Source of the DNA: DASYRM01 sp035646375
Lineage (GTDB): Bacteria > Acidobacteriota > Vicinamibacteria > Vicinamibacterales > UBA2999
Length of the DNA stretch: 11,388 nt
Direction: 5' to 3'
NCBI GenBank assembly: GCA_035646375.1
Contig: DASRPM010000017.1
Location: 1-11,388, forward strand
Part shown: in pieces, positions 1 to 5,619 of the stretch
How the letters are laid out: the number at the start of each line of letters is the position of its first letter
Position numbering within the stretch: position 1 is the first letter of the stretch
Notes under the pieces: model-generated
Databases searched by the model: none
What the model saw: the letters and a program-made list of their open reading frames with translations, nothing else
What the model was told of the DNA's origin: nothing
Made by a program: the position numbers and the translations under genes

Positions 1-66
1 ACGTGGGCGCCGATCGTCCGGGACCTGCCGGCGGTGTTGTCGGTGGAGGTCCAGACACTGCCGTGA
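1..66 (+). CDS. C-terminal end of an upstream gene, probably a BNR/sialidase-like beta-propeller protein (partial)
   Basis: Frame 1 is open from the window edge to a TGA at 64-66 and encodes 21 residues, starting TWAPIVRDLP and ending VQTLP. The pattern of a tryptophan, then a short polar stretch, then DLPAVLSVEV resembles the last blade of WD40/YVTN/BNR-like beta-propeller proteins (exo-alpha-sialidase-like or glycosyl-hydrolase-like annotations), where a W...LPxVxxV tail is common. The stop codon overlaps the GTG start of the next gene (GTGA), which supports this frame as coding and suggests translational coupling. Only the tail is visible, so the family call is an inference and any enzymatic role is unknown. 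Confidence 0.55.
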   Translation, partial: TWAPIVRDLPAVLSVEVQTLP

Positions 67-359
67 TCCGAGTGGAGCTGCCGCAGCATTTGCAGACGCT
101 GGCCCGCGTCGGGCGCGAGGTCGAGGTGTCCGTGGAGGGCCCGGTCACGCTGGGCGCGGTGCTCGACGCGGTGGAGACCCGCTATCCGGTGCTGCAGGGG
201 ACGATTCGCGATCACGTCAGCAAGAAGCGCAGGCCGTTCCTGCGCTTCTTCGCCTGCCAGGACGACCTCTCGCTCGAGGGGCCGGATCTCCTGCTGCCGG
301 AGCCCGTGGTGCGCGGTACCGAGCCGTTCTTGATCGTCGGCGCCATTGCGGGAGGCTGA
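63..359 (+). CDS. MoaD/ThiS family small ubiquitin-fold protein
   Basis: This 98-residue protein has the size and C-terminus of the MoaD/ThiS beta-grasp family. Members carry sulfur as a C-terminal thiocarboxylate for molybdopterin or thiamine synthesis, or act as general sulfur-carrier or ubiquitin-like tags. Visible hallmarks are the N-terminal strand IRVELP, a VTLGAVLDAVETRYP helix segment (about residues 28-42), the RFFACQDDL strand and a C-terminal IVGAIAGG ending in the diglycine needed for adenylation. I chose GTG 63 because it gives the family-like N-terminus, overlaps the upstream stop by 4 bp (GTGA) and has a GGAGG at 45-49. An upstream in-frame GTG at position 3 would add 20 low-complexity residues and is less likely. 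No moaE, moeB, thiG or E1-like partner is in the window, so molybdopterin biosynthesis cannot be assumed. The overlap with a probable beta-propeller gene points to a dedicated partner or a stand-alone role. Confidence 0.85.
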   Translation: MIRVELPQHLQTLARVGREVEVSVEGPVTLGAVLDAVETRYPVLQGTIRDHVSKKRRPFLRFFACQDDLSLEGPDLLLPEPVVRGTEPFLIVGAIAGG

Positions 360-514
360 TACGAAAACCGTTGGTTGGCTGACCAAACCGATGGTTCGCT
401 GACGGTTCTGATCGCCGGTTCGCCGGATTTCCGGCGCCGCACGCCAGACAAGTCGCACGGCTGCACCCGGCTGCCGGTGGTTGCACCGGTACGTCGGTTG
501 CACAGTCTTGCCAG
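360..514 (+). other. Intergenic region between the MoaD/ThiS gene and the spermidine-synthase-like gene
   Basis: This 155-bp stretch holds the 20-bp tandem repeat (365-404) and a perfect 7-bp inverted repeat, CGCCGGA-TT-TCCGGCG, at 421-436. The inverted repeat could form a small hairpin but has no T-tract. There is also a direct repeat GGTTGCAC at 479-486 and 496-503. TTGCAC at 481-486 could serve as a weak -35 element, but no convincing -10 follows it. There is no Shine-Dalgarno sequence before ATG 515. I see no small gene here. Confidence 0.5.
365..404 (+). repeat. Imperfect tandem repeat, two 20-bp units
   Basis: Two adjacent 20-bp units, 365-384 and 385-404, share 17 of 20 bases. Both follow the pattern AAACCG-N-TGGTT-N-GCTGAC. 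A partial inverted repeat, TTGGT (371-375) and ACCAA (382-386), lies within the first unit and its border. It sits just after the MoaD/ThiS stop and about 110 bp before the next gene. A period close to two helical turns would suit a tandem operator, but no known operator is recognised. Confidence 0.6.
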
Positions 515-2785
515 ATGCTCGACTCCCCCCAGGTCGGCGCCGTGCCGCTGGCCGCCTCGGTTTCTTCGTGGCCTGGCACCGCCACGCGTGTGCTGGTACC
601 GCTCTTTGCGGCCACGCTGTTTCTGAGCTCGTTCCTCATGTTCACCGTGGAGCCGATGGTGGCCCGGCAGATGCTCCCCGTGCTGGGCGGCGTGCCGATG
701 GTGTGGAACGGCTGCGTCGTCTTCTTCCAGGCCATGCTGCTCGCCGGCTACGGCGGCGCGCACGTGCTCACGCGCGGGCTCGTCGCGCCGGCGCGGTTGC
801 CGGTGTATGCGGCGGTGGCGGTGGTGCCGCTGACCATCATGCGGCTCGGCGTGGACGCGGCCTCGGCCGGGCACGCCACGCAGGCTCCGCTCTCGTGGCT
901 GCTCGTGGCGCTGCTCACCTCGGTGGGGCCGTCGTTTCTGGTGCTCGCGGTGAGCGCGTCGGTGATCCAGGCCACGTTCTCGTCCACGCGGCACGCGTGG
1001 GCGCGCGATCCGTACTTTCTCTACGCGGCCAGCAACGCCGGCAGCCTCGCCGCGCTGATCGCCTACCCGACGGTGGTGGAACCGCTGCTCGGCCTGAGCC
1101 GGCAGGCCTATGTGTGGACGATCGGCTACGGCGTGTTCGTCCTGCTGGTGCTCGCCTGCGCGGTGGCCGCACGATTTGCCCTGGCCGGCGTTCCCGTGAC
1201 CGGCGACGCCGCCCCCGGCGCTGATGCGCCCGCCGCTGCCACGGAGACGATCACCTGGTGGCAGCGCGCGCGCTGGTGCGTGCTCGCCGCGGTGCCGTCC
1301 AGCCTGATGCTCGGCGTGACCACCGCGCTCACCACCGACATCGCGCCGGTGCCGCTGCTCTGGGTGGCGCCGCTCGCGCTCTACCTCCTCACCTTCATTC
1401 TGGCGTTCGGGAGCGCGCGGGAACGCGCCACCGTGCTGGCCAACCGGCTCCTGCCAGCGCTCCTGCTCGGGCTCGCCGTGACCATGATGATTCGCCGGCA
1501 GCTGCCGATTGCGCCGGCGCTGCTGCTGCATCTGATCCCGTTCCTGGCGGCGGCGATGCTCTGCCACGGCCTGCTGGCGCGGGAGCGGCCGTCGCCGCGG
1601 CATCTCACTGAGTTCTACCTGTGCCTGGCGTTCGGCGGCATGGCGGGCGGACTGTTCAACACGCTGGCGGCGCCGCTGCTCTTCTCGCGGATTCTCGAGT
1701 ACCCGCTGGCCCTCGCGGCGGTGGTGTGCCTGCGCCCGGTCGATCCCGCGCGTGGCGCCTGGCAGCGGCTCGATTGGGTGCTGCCGCTGACCGCGGCGGG
1801 GTTGGCCGCCGCGGTGGTGTTCGTGCCGTCGGAGGGAGCGCGGTCGACCGCAACCGCCGTCGCTCTGGCGGCGTGCGCGATTCTCACGCTGCGGCGCCGT
1901 CACCAGCCGGCGACGCTGGCGGCGGTTGCCGGCATCTTCCTGCTGGCCTCGCCGTGGGTGAAGAAACCGGGCGAGTCGGTGCTCCACGCCGAGCGGACCT
2001 TCTTCGGCGCTTACCGGGTTTCAGTGGACCGCACCGGCGGGGCGCATTGGCTCGCCCACGGAACCACGTTGCACGGCATGCAGTACGTCGAAGCGACGCG
2101 CCGCGGCGAGCCGCTCACGTACTACCACCGCACCGGTCCATTCGGCCGCATGATGGCCGCGATGCCCGGGTTGCAGCAACCCGGCGAGATTGCGGCGGTC
2201 GGGTTGGGAGTCGGCACGCTGGCCGCCTACGCGCGGCCGGGCCAGCGGTGGACGTTCTTCGAGATCGATCCGGCCGTCGAGCGGATTGCCCGCGACGATC
2301 GGTACTTCACCTATCTCAAGGACTGCGGCGACCGCTGCCGCGTGGTGCTCGGCGATGCGAGGCTCTCGCTGATGGCGCAGCCCGACGCGCGGTACCGGCT
2401 CATCGTGCTCGACGCGTTCAGCTCCGACGCCGTTCCCATGCATCTCATGACCCATGAAGCCATGGCGCTGTACCTCTCGCGGCTGGAGGAGCACGGCGTG
2501 ATGGCGTTCCATGTGTCCAACCGTCACCTGAATCTCGGCCCGGTCGTGGGGCGGCTGGCAGCGAACAACGGCCTGGTCGCGTTGCCGCTTCGTGACCAGC
2601 GTTCACCTTCGTGGCCCAGCGAAAAGGCGACGTCGGCCTGGGTCATGGTGGCCCGCACCACGGAGGATCTCGCCGCGATCATGGGCGGCCGTCCGTGGAC
2701 GCCGCCCCCGGTCGAAGCCGGTACGCCTCTCTGGACCGACGACTTCTCGAACGTCTTCGACGTGCTCGAGATCCGCCTGCGCTGA
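515..2785 (+). CDS. Polytopic membrane protein fused to a spermidine-synthase-like (SAM-fold) domain
   Basis: This 756-residue protein belongs to the group usually annotated as fused MFS/spermidine synthase. Residues about 25-480 are rich in hydrophobic helices, with family signatures FLxFxVEPMVARQMLPxLGG (43-59), DPYFLYAASNAGS (165-177) and PxPLLWVAPLALYLLTFILAF (from 278). The soluble C-terminal part (about 490-756) has an HGTTLHGMQ motif (515-523), a glycine loop GLGVG (563-567), the acidic FEIDP (582-586), GDARL and LDAFSSDAVP (632-641). These match the nucleotide-binding core of aminopropyltransferases and SAM methyltransferases. The real substrate is unknown in this group, and polyamine synthesis should not be assumed. 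No Shine-Dalgarno sequence precedes ATG 515. GTG 542 is an in-frame alternative, and both lie before the first membrane helix. The gene follows the MoaD/ThiS gene at a distance, so it probably has its own promoter. Confidence 0.88.
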   Translation: MLDSPQVGAVPLAASVSSWPGTATRVLVPLFAATLFLSSFLMFTVEPMVARQMLPVLGGVPMVWNGCVVFFQAMLLAGYGGAHVLTRGLVAPARLPVYAAVAVVPLTIMRLGVDAASAGHATQAPLSWLLVALLTSVGPSFLVLAVSASVIQATFSSTRHAWARDPYFLYAASNAGSLAALIAYPTVVEPLLGLSRQAYVWTIGYGVFVLLVLACAVAARFALAGVPVTGDAAPGADAPAAATETITWWQRARWCVLAAVPSSLMLGVTTALTTDIAPVPLLWVAPLALYLLTFILAFGSARERATVLANRLLPALLLGLAVTMMIRRQLPIAPALLLHLIPFLAAAMLCHGLLARERPSPRHLTEFYLCLAFGGMAGGLFNTLAAPLLFSRILEYPLALAAVVCLRPVDPARGAWQRLDWVLPLTAAGLAAAVVFVPSEGARSTATAVALAACAILTLRRRHQPATLAAVAGIFLLASPWVKKPGESVLHAERTFFGAYRVSVDRTGGAHWLAHGTTLHGMQYVEATRRGEPLTYYHRTGPFGRMMAAMPGLQQPGEIAAVGLGVGTLAAYARPGQRWTFFEIDPAVERIARDDRYFTYLKDCGDRCRVVLGDARLSLMAQPDARYRLIVLDAFSSDAVPMHLMTHEAMALYLSRLEEHGVMAFHVSNRHLNLGPVVGRLAANNGLVALPLRDQRSPSWPSEKATSAWVMVARTTEDLAAIMGGRPWTPPPVEAGTPLWTDDFSNVFDVLEIRLR

Positions 2786-2803
2786 GACCCCGCCAAGGGG
2801 TCT
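2785..2803 (+). terminator. Small perfect hairpin at the end of the spermidine-synthase-like gene
   Basis: AGACCCC (2785-2791) and GGGGTCT (2797-2803) form a 7-bp stem around a GCCAA loop, starting at the last base of the TGA stop codon. No T-tract follows, so it is not a classic intrinsic terminator. It could aid Rho-dependent termination or protect the 3' end. The next gene starts about 20 bp later. Confidence 0.4.
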
Positions 2804-2823
2804 CCGCCCGCGCTAGTAGTACT

Positions 2824-3723
2824 ATGCGCGCCATGCAGAATGGCATCCGCGTTCAGCTGGTGATCGTCGCGGCACTGGTGCTCATGGCCGCCGTACCGCG
2901 CGCGTCCGCGCAACTCCTCAACAAAGACGCGCCGGTCGTGGTGGGGCACTTCCACATGGCGGCCACCAGCCTGGCCGAGCACCGCAAGTTCTGGGTGGAC
3001 ACGCTGGGAGGCACGCCGGCCAAGATCGGCAGCGCCGACGTGGTGCGCTTCCCGGGCATCGTGCTCTTCTTCGATCAGAAGAAGCCGAGCGGCCCCAACC
3101 GCGGCACCGCGTTCGACCACATCGGCTTCGCCGTGCCGGACGTGCCGGCGCTCACCTCCAAGGTGGTGGCGGCCGGCTACATGCTGACGAGCGGACGCGA
3201 GCCGGTGCCCGGCAAGGAAGCCGCCGCCGCGCAGGGCACGCAGGCGCCCTACGGTCGCTTCTCGTACATCCTCGGGCCTGACGGCGCCAAAGTGGAGCTG
3301 GTGACGAGCGCCGAGAAGGAGCCGGCGCCGATCGTCTACCACCACATTCACTTCATCAACAAGCAGTACGTGGAGATGCAGCAGTGGTACATGAAGGCGT
3401 TCAACGCCACGCTGCGGCCGGGACAGACCGACTTCTTCATCGGCGCCGATCTGCCCGGCGTCGGCTACAGCCTCAACTTCTTCCGGTGGGAGGGCGACCA
3501 GAGCGTGACGCACGCCGGCACGAAAGGCCGCGCCACGGATCACGTCGGCTTCGACGTGCGCAATCTGCCCGCGTTCATCAAGGAGCTCGAGGCCAAAGGC
3601 ATCAAGCTGACCGAGGGCTACACGAAGTCCGACCGCTCGATGGGCGGGATCGCAACCGCGATGATCACCGACCCGTGGGGTATCCAGATTGAGCTGACGG
3701 AAGGCCTCCGAGACGCGAGGTAG
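2824..3723 (+). CDS. Secreted tandem-domain VOC (glyoxalase/bleomycin-resistance fold) protein
   Basis: From ATG 2824 the protein has 299 residues. An N-terminal signal peptide (hydrophobic core IVAALVLMAAV, likely cleavage after RASA) points to export to the periplasm. Two VOC modules follow. Module 1 contains HFHMA (H42/H44), FDHIGFAV (H99) and KVELV (E158). Module 2 contains YHHIHF (His 173, 174 and 176), TDHVGFDV (H240) and IQIELTE (E290). The repeated H...H...E pattern is what metal-dependent VOC enzymes (glyoxalase I, extradiol dioxygenases) use, so metal binding in one or both modules is plausible, but the substrate is unknown. ATG 2833 is an alternative start. Neither start has a Shine-Dalgarno sequence, and a TAGTACT -10-like stretch lies just upstream (2817-2823), so a leaderless message is possible. 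The gene is 38 bp after the membrane/spermidine-synthase-like gene and may be co-transcribed with it. Confidence 0.87.
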   Translation: MRAMQNGIRVQLVIVAALVLMAAVPRASAQLLNKDAPVVVGHFHMAATSLAEHRKFWVDTLGGTPAKIGSADVVRFPGIVLFFDQKKPSGPNRGTAFDHIGFAVPDVPALTSKVVAAGYMLTSGREPVPGKEAAAAQGTQAPYGRFSYILGPDGAKVELVTSAEKEPAPIVYHHIHFINKQYVEMQQWYMKAFNATLRPGQTDFFIGADLPGVGYSLNFFRWEGDQSVTHAGTKGRATDHVGFDVRNLPAFIKELEAKGIKLTEGYTKSDRSMGGIATAMITDPWGIQIELTEGLRDAR

Positions 3724-3729
3724 CCTACC
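3719..3729. other. Palindrome holding the two convergent stop codons
   Basis: GGTAG (3719-3723), a single C (3724) and CTACC (3725-3729) form an 11-bp inverted repeat. The TAG ending the VOC gene (3721-3723) and the TAG ending the porin gene on the other strand (complement of 3725-3727) lie in the two arms. One base separates the genes. There is no space for an intergenic terminator, so transcripts from both sides must end inside the opposing gene or overlap. Confidence 0.7.
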
Positions 3730-4909
3730 AGCCGACGCGCAGGCCGGTTGTCCATGCGAGGCCTGAATACTCACCGCCGTCGTTGGCCCGATCGTTCATG
3801 TCGGCCCACTGCAGGCCCGTCTGCAGTTTCAGCTTGTGGCCGTAGAAATAGTAGTTCGCGCCGAGATACAGCTCGTTGAATTCATCCCCCCGGCCGGCGA
3901 CGACTCGACTTTCGTAGGTCGCGAACCTGATCCCGTTCGGCTCTGCGCTGTCGACATACGTGTAGCGGCCGACCGCTTGGAGCTTGTCGGTCAGGTTGAA
4001 GAACGGCATCGCCATCAGCGCCCAGAGGTTGCTCTGGCCCAGGTATCCGGTGGCGTCCGATACGTCGGTCCGCAGGCCCCACCTGTTCGCCTCGAGCTTG
4101 AAGTGAACGGACACCACGTGTTCGAGCTGCCGCGTGAACGTGTTGTCCGGGTCGGGGTGCTGGTAGAGGTAGTTGCCGGTGAGCACGGCTTCCTTCACGC
4201 CGAGCCGCTCCGCGAAGTCGTAGCCGACCAGGGCGAGCGTGAAGTAGTCGCCGGTGAATTCCCCGAATTCACGGTTCATGGCCCCGGACGAATAGACGCC
4301 GCCCCGATACACCCATGGCGCGATCCGGCCGGATACGCTGACGCCGGGCATGTACTCCTGAGGAAACCAGATGTTGGTGCCGATGCTGCCGCGGTCGATG
4401 GTGAGGAGCTCCTTCGAAGATGTCGCCCCCTCGTTGGTGAATGGCACGCCCTGCTTGCCGAATGTCATCACCACGCGGCTGCTCTTGTTCCACTGCAGGT
4501 ACGCGTCCGTGAAGCGCATGTAGAACGGATCCCGCTCCTGTGGGTTCACCTCGACTTCCGCGTGCAGCAGGAATTTGCGGAACAGGGTGATCCGCGGGCC
4601 CAGCCGCATCCGTCGCACGTTCCATTCATCGAGATCACCCTGGTCGGCGTCGATGGCGGCGAAGTCGTGCTGGTAGCGTCCGGTGAACAGCACCTGCTGC
4701 ACGACGGGATTGCGGTCGTTCTTGTACACCTGAGTGAGGCCCGCCCAGATCTTGTCGTACGTCGAGCCCTCTGGTTTGGCAGGGCCTGACGCCGGTGTCG
4801 TCTGAGCGTGCGCGGCCGCCGGCAGACCGGCGATCATGACGAACGCGGCGACGAGGCTCGCGCTCCGACTCGTACGCCGCCCCACGTAACGTCTCCATGA
4901 CACATGCAT
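3725..4909 (-). CDS. Phosphate-selective porin O/P (OprO/OprP) family outer-membrane protein
   Basis: This 394-residue protein has a signal peptide (core SLVAAFVMIAGLPAAAHA, cleavage near residue 35) and then alternating beta-strand sequence typical of a barrel. Porin_O_P-like stretches include RRMRLGPRITLFRKFLLHAEVEVN, FGKQGVPFTNEG, FTDAYLQW and, near the end, LYLGANYYFYGHKLKLQTGLQW. It ends in an aromatic residue (W), as outer-membrane barrels do. It would let phosphate or other anions, possibly polyphosphate, cross the outer membrane. Specificity is inferred from family and from neighbouring pstSCA. ATG 4909 lacks a Shine-Dalgarno sequence. GTG 4885 in the same frame has GGAG at 4896-4893, 7 bp upstream, and still leaves a full signal peptide, so 386 residues is a good alternative. 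A strong hairpin and a Pho-box-like repeat lie immediately upstream. Confidence 0.83.
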   Translation of the reverse strand: MHVSWRRYVGRRTSRSASLVAAFVMIAGLPAAAHAQTTPASGPAKPEGSTYDKIWAGLTQVYKNDRNPVVQQVLFTGRYQHDFAAIDADQGDLDEWNVRRMRLGPRITLFRKFLLHAEVEVNPQERDPFYMRFTDAYLQWNKSSRVVMTFGKQGVPFTNEGATSSKELLTIDRGSIGTNIWFPQEYMPGVSVSGRIAPWVYRGGVYSSGAMNREFGEFTGDYFTLALVGYDFAERLGVKEAVLTGNYLYQHPDPDNTFTRQLEHVVSVHFKLEANRWGLRTDVSDATGYLGQSNLWALMAMPFFNLTDKLQAVGRYTYVDSAEPNGIRFATYESRVVAGRGDEFNELYLGANYYFYGHKLKLQTGLQWADMNDRANDGGEYSGLAWTTGLRVGW

Positions 4910-4918
4910 AACGCCAAG

Positions 4919-4947
4919 GTAACGGCCGCAGGTTTTGCGGCCGTTAC
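4919..4947 (-). terminator. Perfect 12-bp stem-loop between the DinB-family and porin genes
   Basis: GTAACGGCCGCA (4919-4930) and TGCGGCCGTTAC (4936-4947) pair without mismatch around a 5-base loop. No T-tract follows on the minus strand, so classic intrinsic termination is unlikely in either direction. It begins 9 bp upstream of the porin ATG. Options are a transcript-stability or processing element separating porin from the upstream operon, a partial terminator, or a dyad operator. Its promoter-distal arm overlaps the third unit of the Pho-box-like repeat. Confidence 0.6.
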
Positions 4948-4969
4948 AGCCGCATTAAATTTGTGTTAC
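4941..4969 (-). promoter_or_regulatory. Pho-box-like direct repeats upstream of the porin gene (putative)
   Basis: On the minus strand, three 7-base units start exactly 11 bp apart: GTAACAC (4969-4963), TTAATGC (4958-4952) and GTAACGG (4947-4941). The 4-base spacers are AAAT and GGCT. The core is TAAC/TAAT/TAAC. The first unit is identical to the second unit upstream of pstS. A 7+4+7 direct repeat is the known geometry of PhoB boxes, and TTAACA-type repeats with an 11-bp period are known for PhoP of Bacillus. The third unit overlaps the hairpin, and no clear -10 is seen before the start codon, so the role is inferred. Confidence 0.5.
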
Positions 4970-4987
4970 GTCCGCTCCTGCTGAATG

Positions 4988-5575
4988 TCAGTTTCCTCTG
5001 CCTCCTCGTCCCCGGCCGCGCGCGGCCGTCGACGGCGGCACGATGTTCTGAGCTCGCTGGTAGACGGTGGAAATGCCGTACATCTCGTTGCCGTGCGCCA
5101 GCACGCCCAGTAGCGCCACGGCGCGCGCGGCCTGGCCGCCGCGGCCGTTGGGAAGCATCTCGGCCGCGTTCTGATCGGTGAGGCCGGCGAACGCCTTGTC
5201 GCAGAGCGCGAACGAATCTGCCAGCCCCTTGATGAGATCGGCGCGCGACTTGGTGCCGTCCTCGAGGTTGGTCCCCTGGTTGGGATTGGGCACGCCGAGC
5301 GCCCCGGAGCACTGGCCGAACTGCGCGTTGGCCACGTGGCCGATCACCTGGCCGTAGGTCCGCACTTCCCCCATCGTGCCGACCTTCTGGCCGTAGCCGG
5401 CTTCGGGCACCACCTCGGCGGCCTGCGTGAGGTTGTTCTTGAGGAAGTTGTACTGCTGCTGCATGCCGGCGGCGATGCCCACCGGACCGCCCGGTCCGGG
5501 GCCTTGCGCCGAGGCCACACCGGCAAGCAGACATGCTGCGCCGGCCAGGATTCCTGCCCGAATGGCTCGTTTCAT
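4988..5575 (-). CDS. Secreted DinB-family (YfiT-like four-helix bundle) protein
   Basis: This 195-residue protein starts at ATG 5575, just after AGGAGGG (5585-5579). It has a signal peptide (core GILAGAACLLAGVASA, cleavage near residue 23), so it is periplasmic. The mature part fits the DinB superfamily of putative metal-dependent helical-bundle proteins. It has a first helix with QYNFLKNNL, a VIGHVANAQ motif with H80, and a distal HGNEMYGISTVYQRAQNIVPP block (161-181) that matches the family's HxNExYG...YxRxxxIVPP end. Residue 165 is Met where I expect His in relatives, so the metal site may be incomplete. Two cysteines (C89, C125) could form a disulfide. The tail, from about residue 186, is Arg/Gly-rich and probably disordered. 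The gene lies 44 bp after pstA on the same strand and is probably in the pst operon, where pstB would normally be. Function is unknown. Confidence 0.82.
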   Translation of the reverse strand: MKRAIRAGILAGAACLLAGVASAQGPGPGGPVGIAAGMQQQYNFLKNNLTQAAEVVPEAGYGQKVGTMGEVRTYGQVIGHVANAQFGQCSGALGVPNPNQGTNLEDGTKSRADLIKGLADSFALCDKAFAGLTDQNAAEMLPNGRGGQAARAVALLGVLAHGNEMYGISTVYQRAQNIVPPSTAARGRGRGGRGN

Positions 5576-5619
5576 CGTCCCTCCTACGGTGAAGCTTACC
5601 CGCGCGGGGCGTGCTGCGT
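5576..5619 (-). other. Short gap between pstA and the DinB-family gene
   Basis: The 44 bases hold a strong Shine-Dalgarno sequence for the DinB-family gene (AGGAGGG, 5585-5579, about 4 bp from the ATG). They also hold a GC palindrome CCCGCGCGGG (5599-5608) with no T-tract. No promoter is evident, which fits co-transcription with pstSCA. Confidence 0.5.

Noticed and set aside
421..436. Perfect 7-bp inverted repeat as terminator of the MoaD/ThiS gene
   Set aside because: It has a 2-base centre and no T-tract, and lies over 60 bp after the stop. In GC-rich DNA such a short dyad is weak evidence.
481..509. Promoter for the spermidine-synthase-like gene with TTGCAC as -35
   Set aside because: The hexamer at the right spacing (AGTCTT) matches a -10 consensus poorly, so I mention it only in the intergenic entry.
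212..1987. 591-residue reading frame on the minus strand opposite the spermidine-synthase-like gene
   Set aside because: It is Arg/Gln/His/Gly-rich with no recognisable domain, and it lies antisense to a gene with clear family motifs. Long open antisense frames are common in GC-rich DNA.
2611..2823. Upstream extension of the VOC frame into the preceding gene
   Set aside because: The signal peptide begins at 2824/2833, and the extension overlaps the conserved end of the spermidine-synthase-like protein.
2524..3774. 416-residue minus-strand frame opposite the VOC gene
   Set aside because: It is low-complexity, without a domain, and antisense to a well-supported VOC protein. It also overlaps the end of the porin gene.
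3836..4789. 317-residue plus-strand frame opposite the porin gene
   Set aside because: It is Val/Glu/His/Arg-rich shadow sequence, while the minus strand encodes a clear barrel with signal peptide and terminal aromatic residue.
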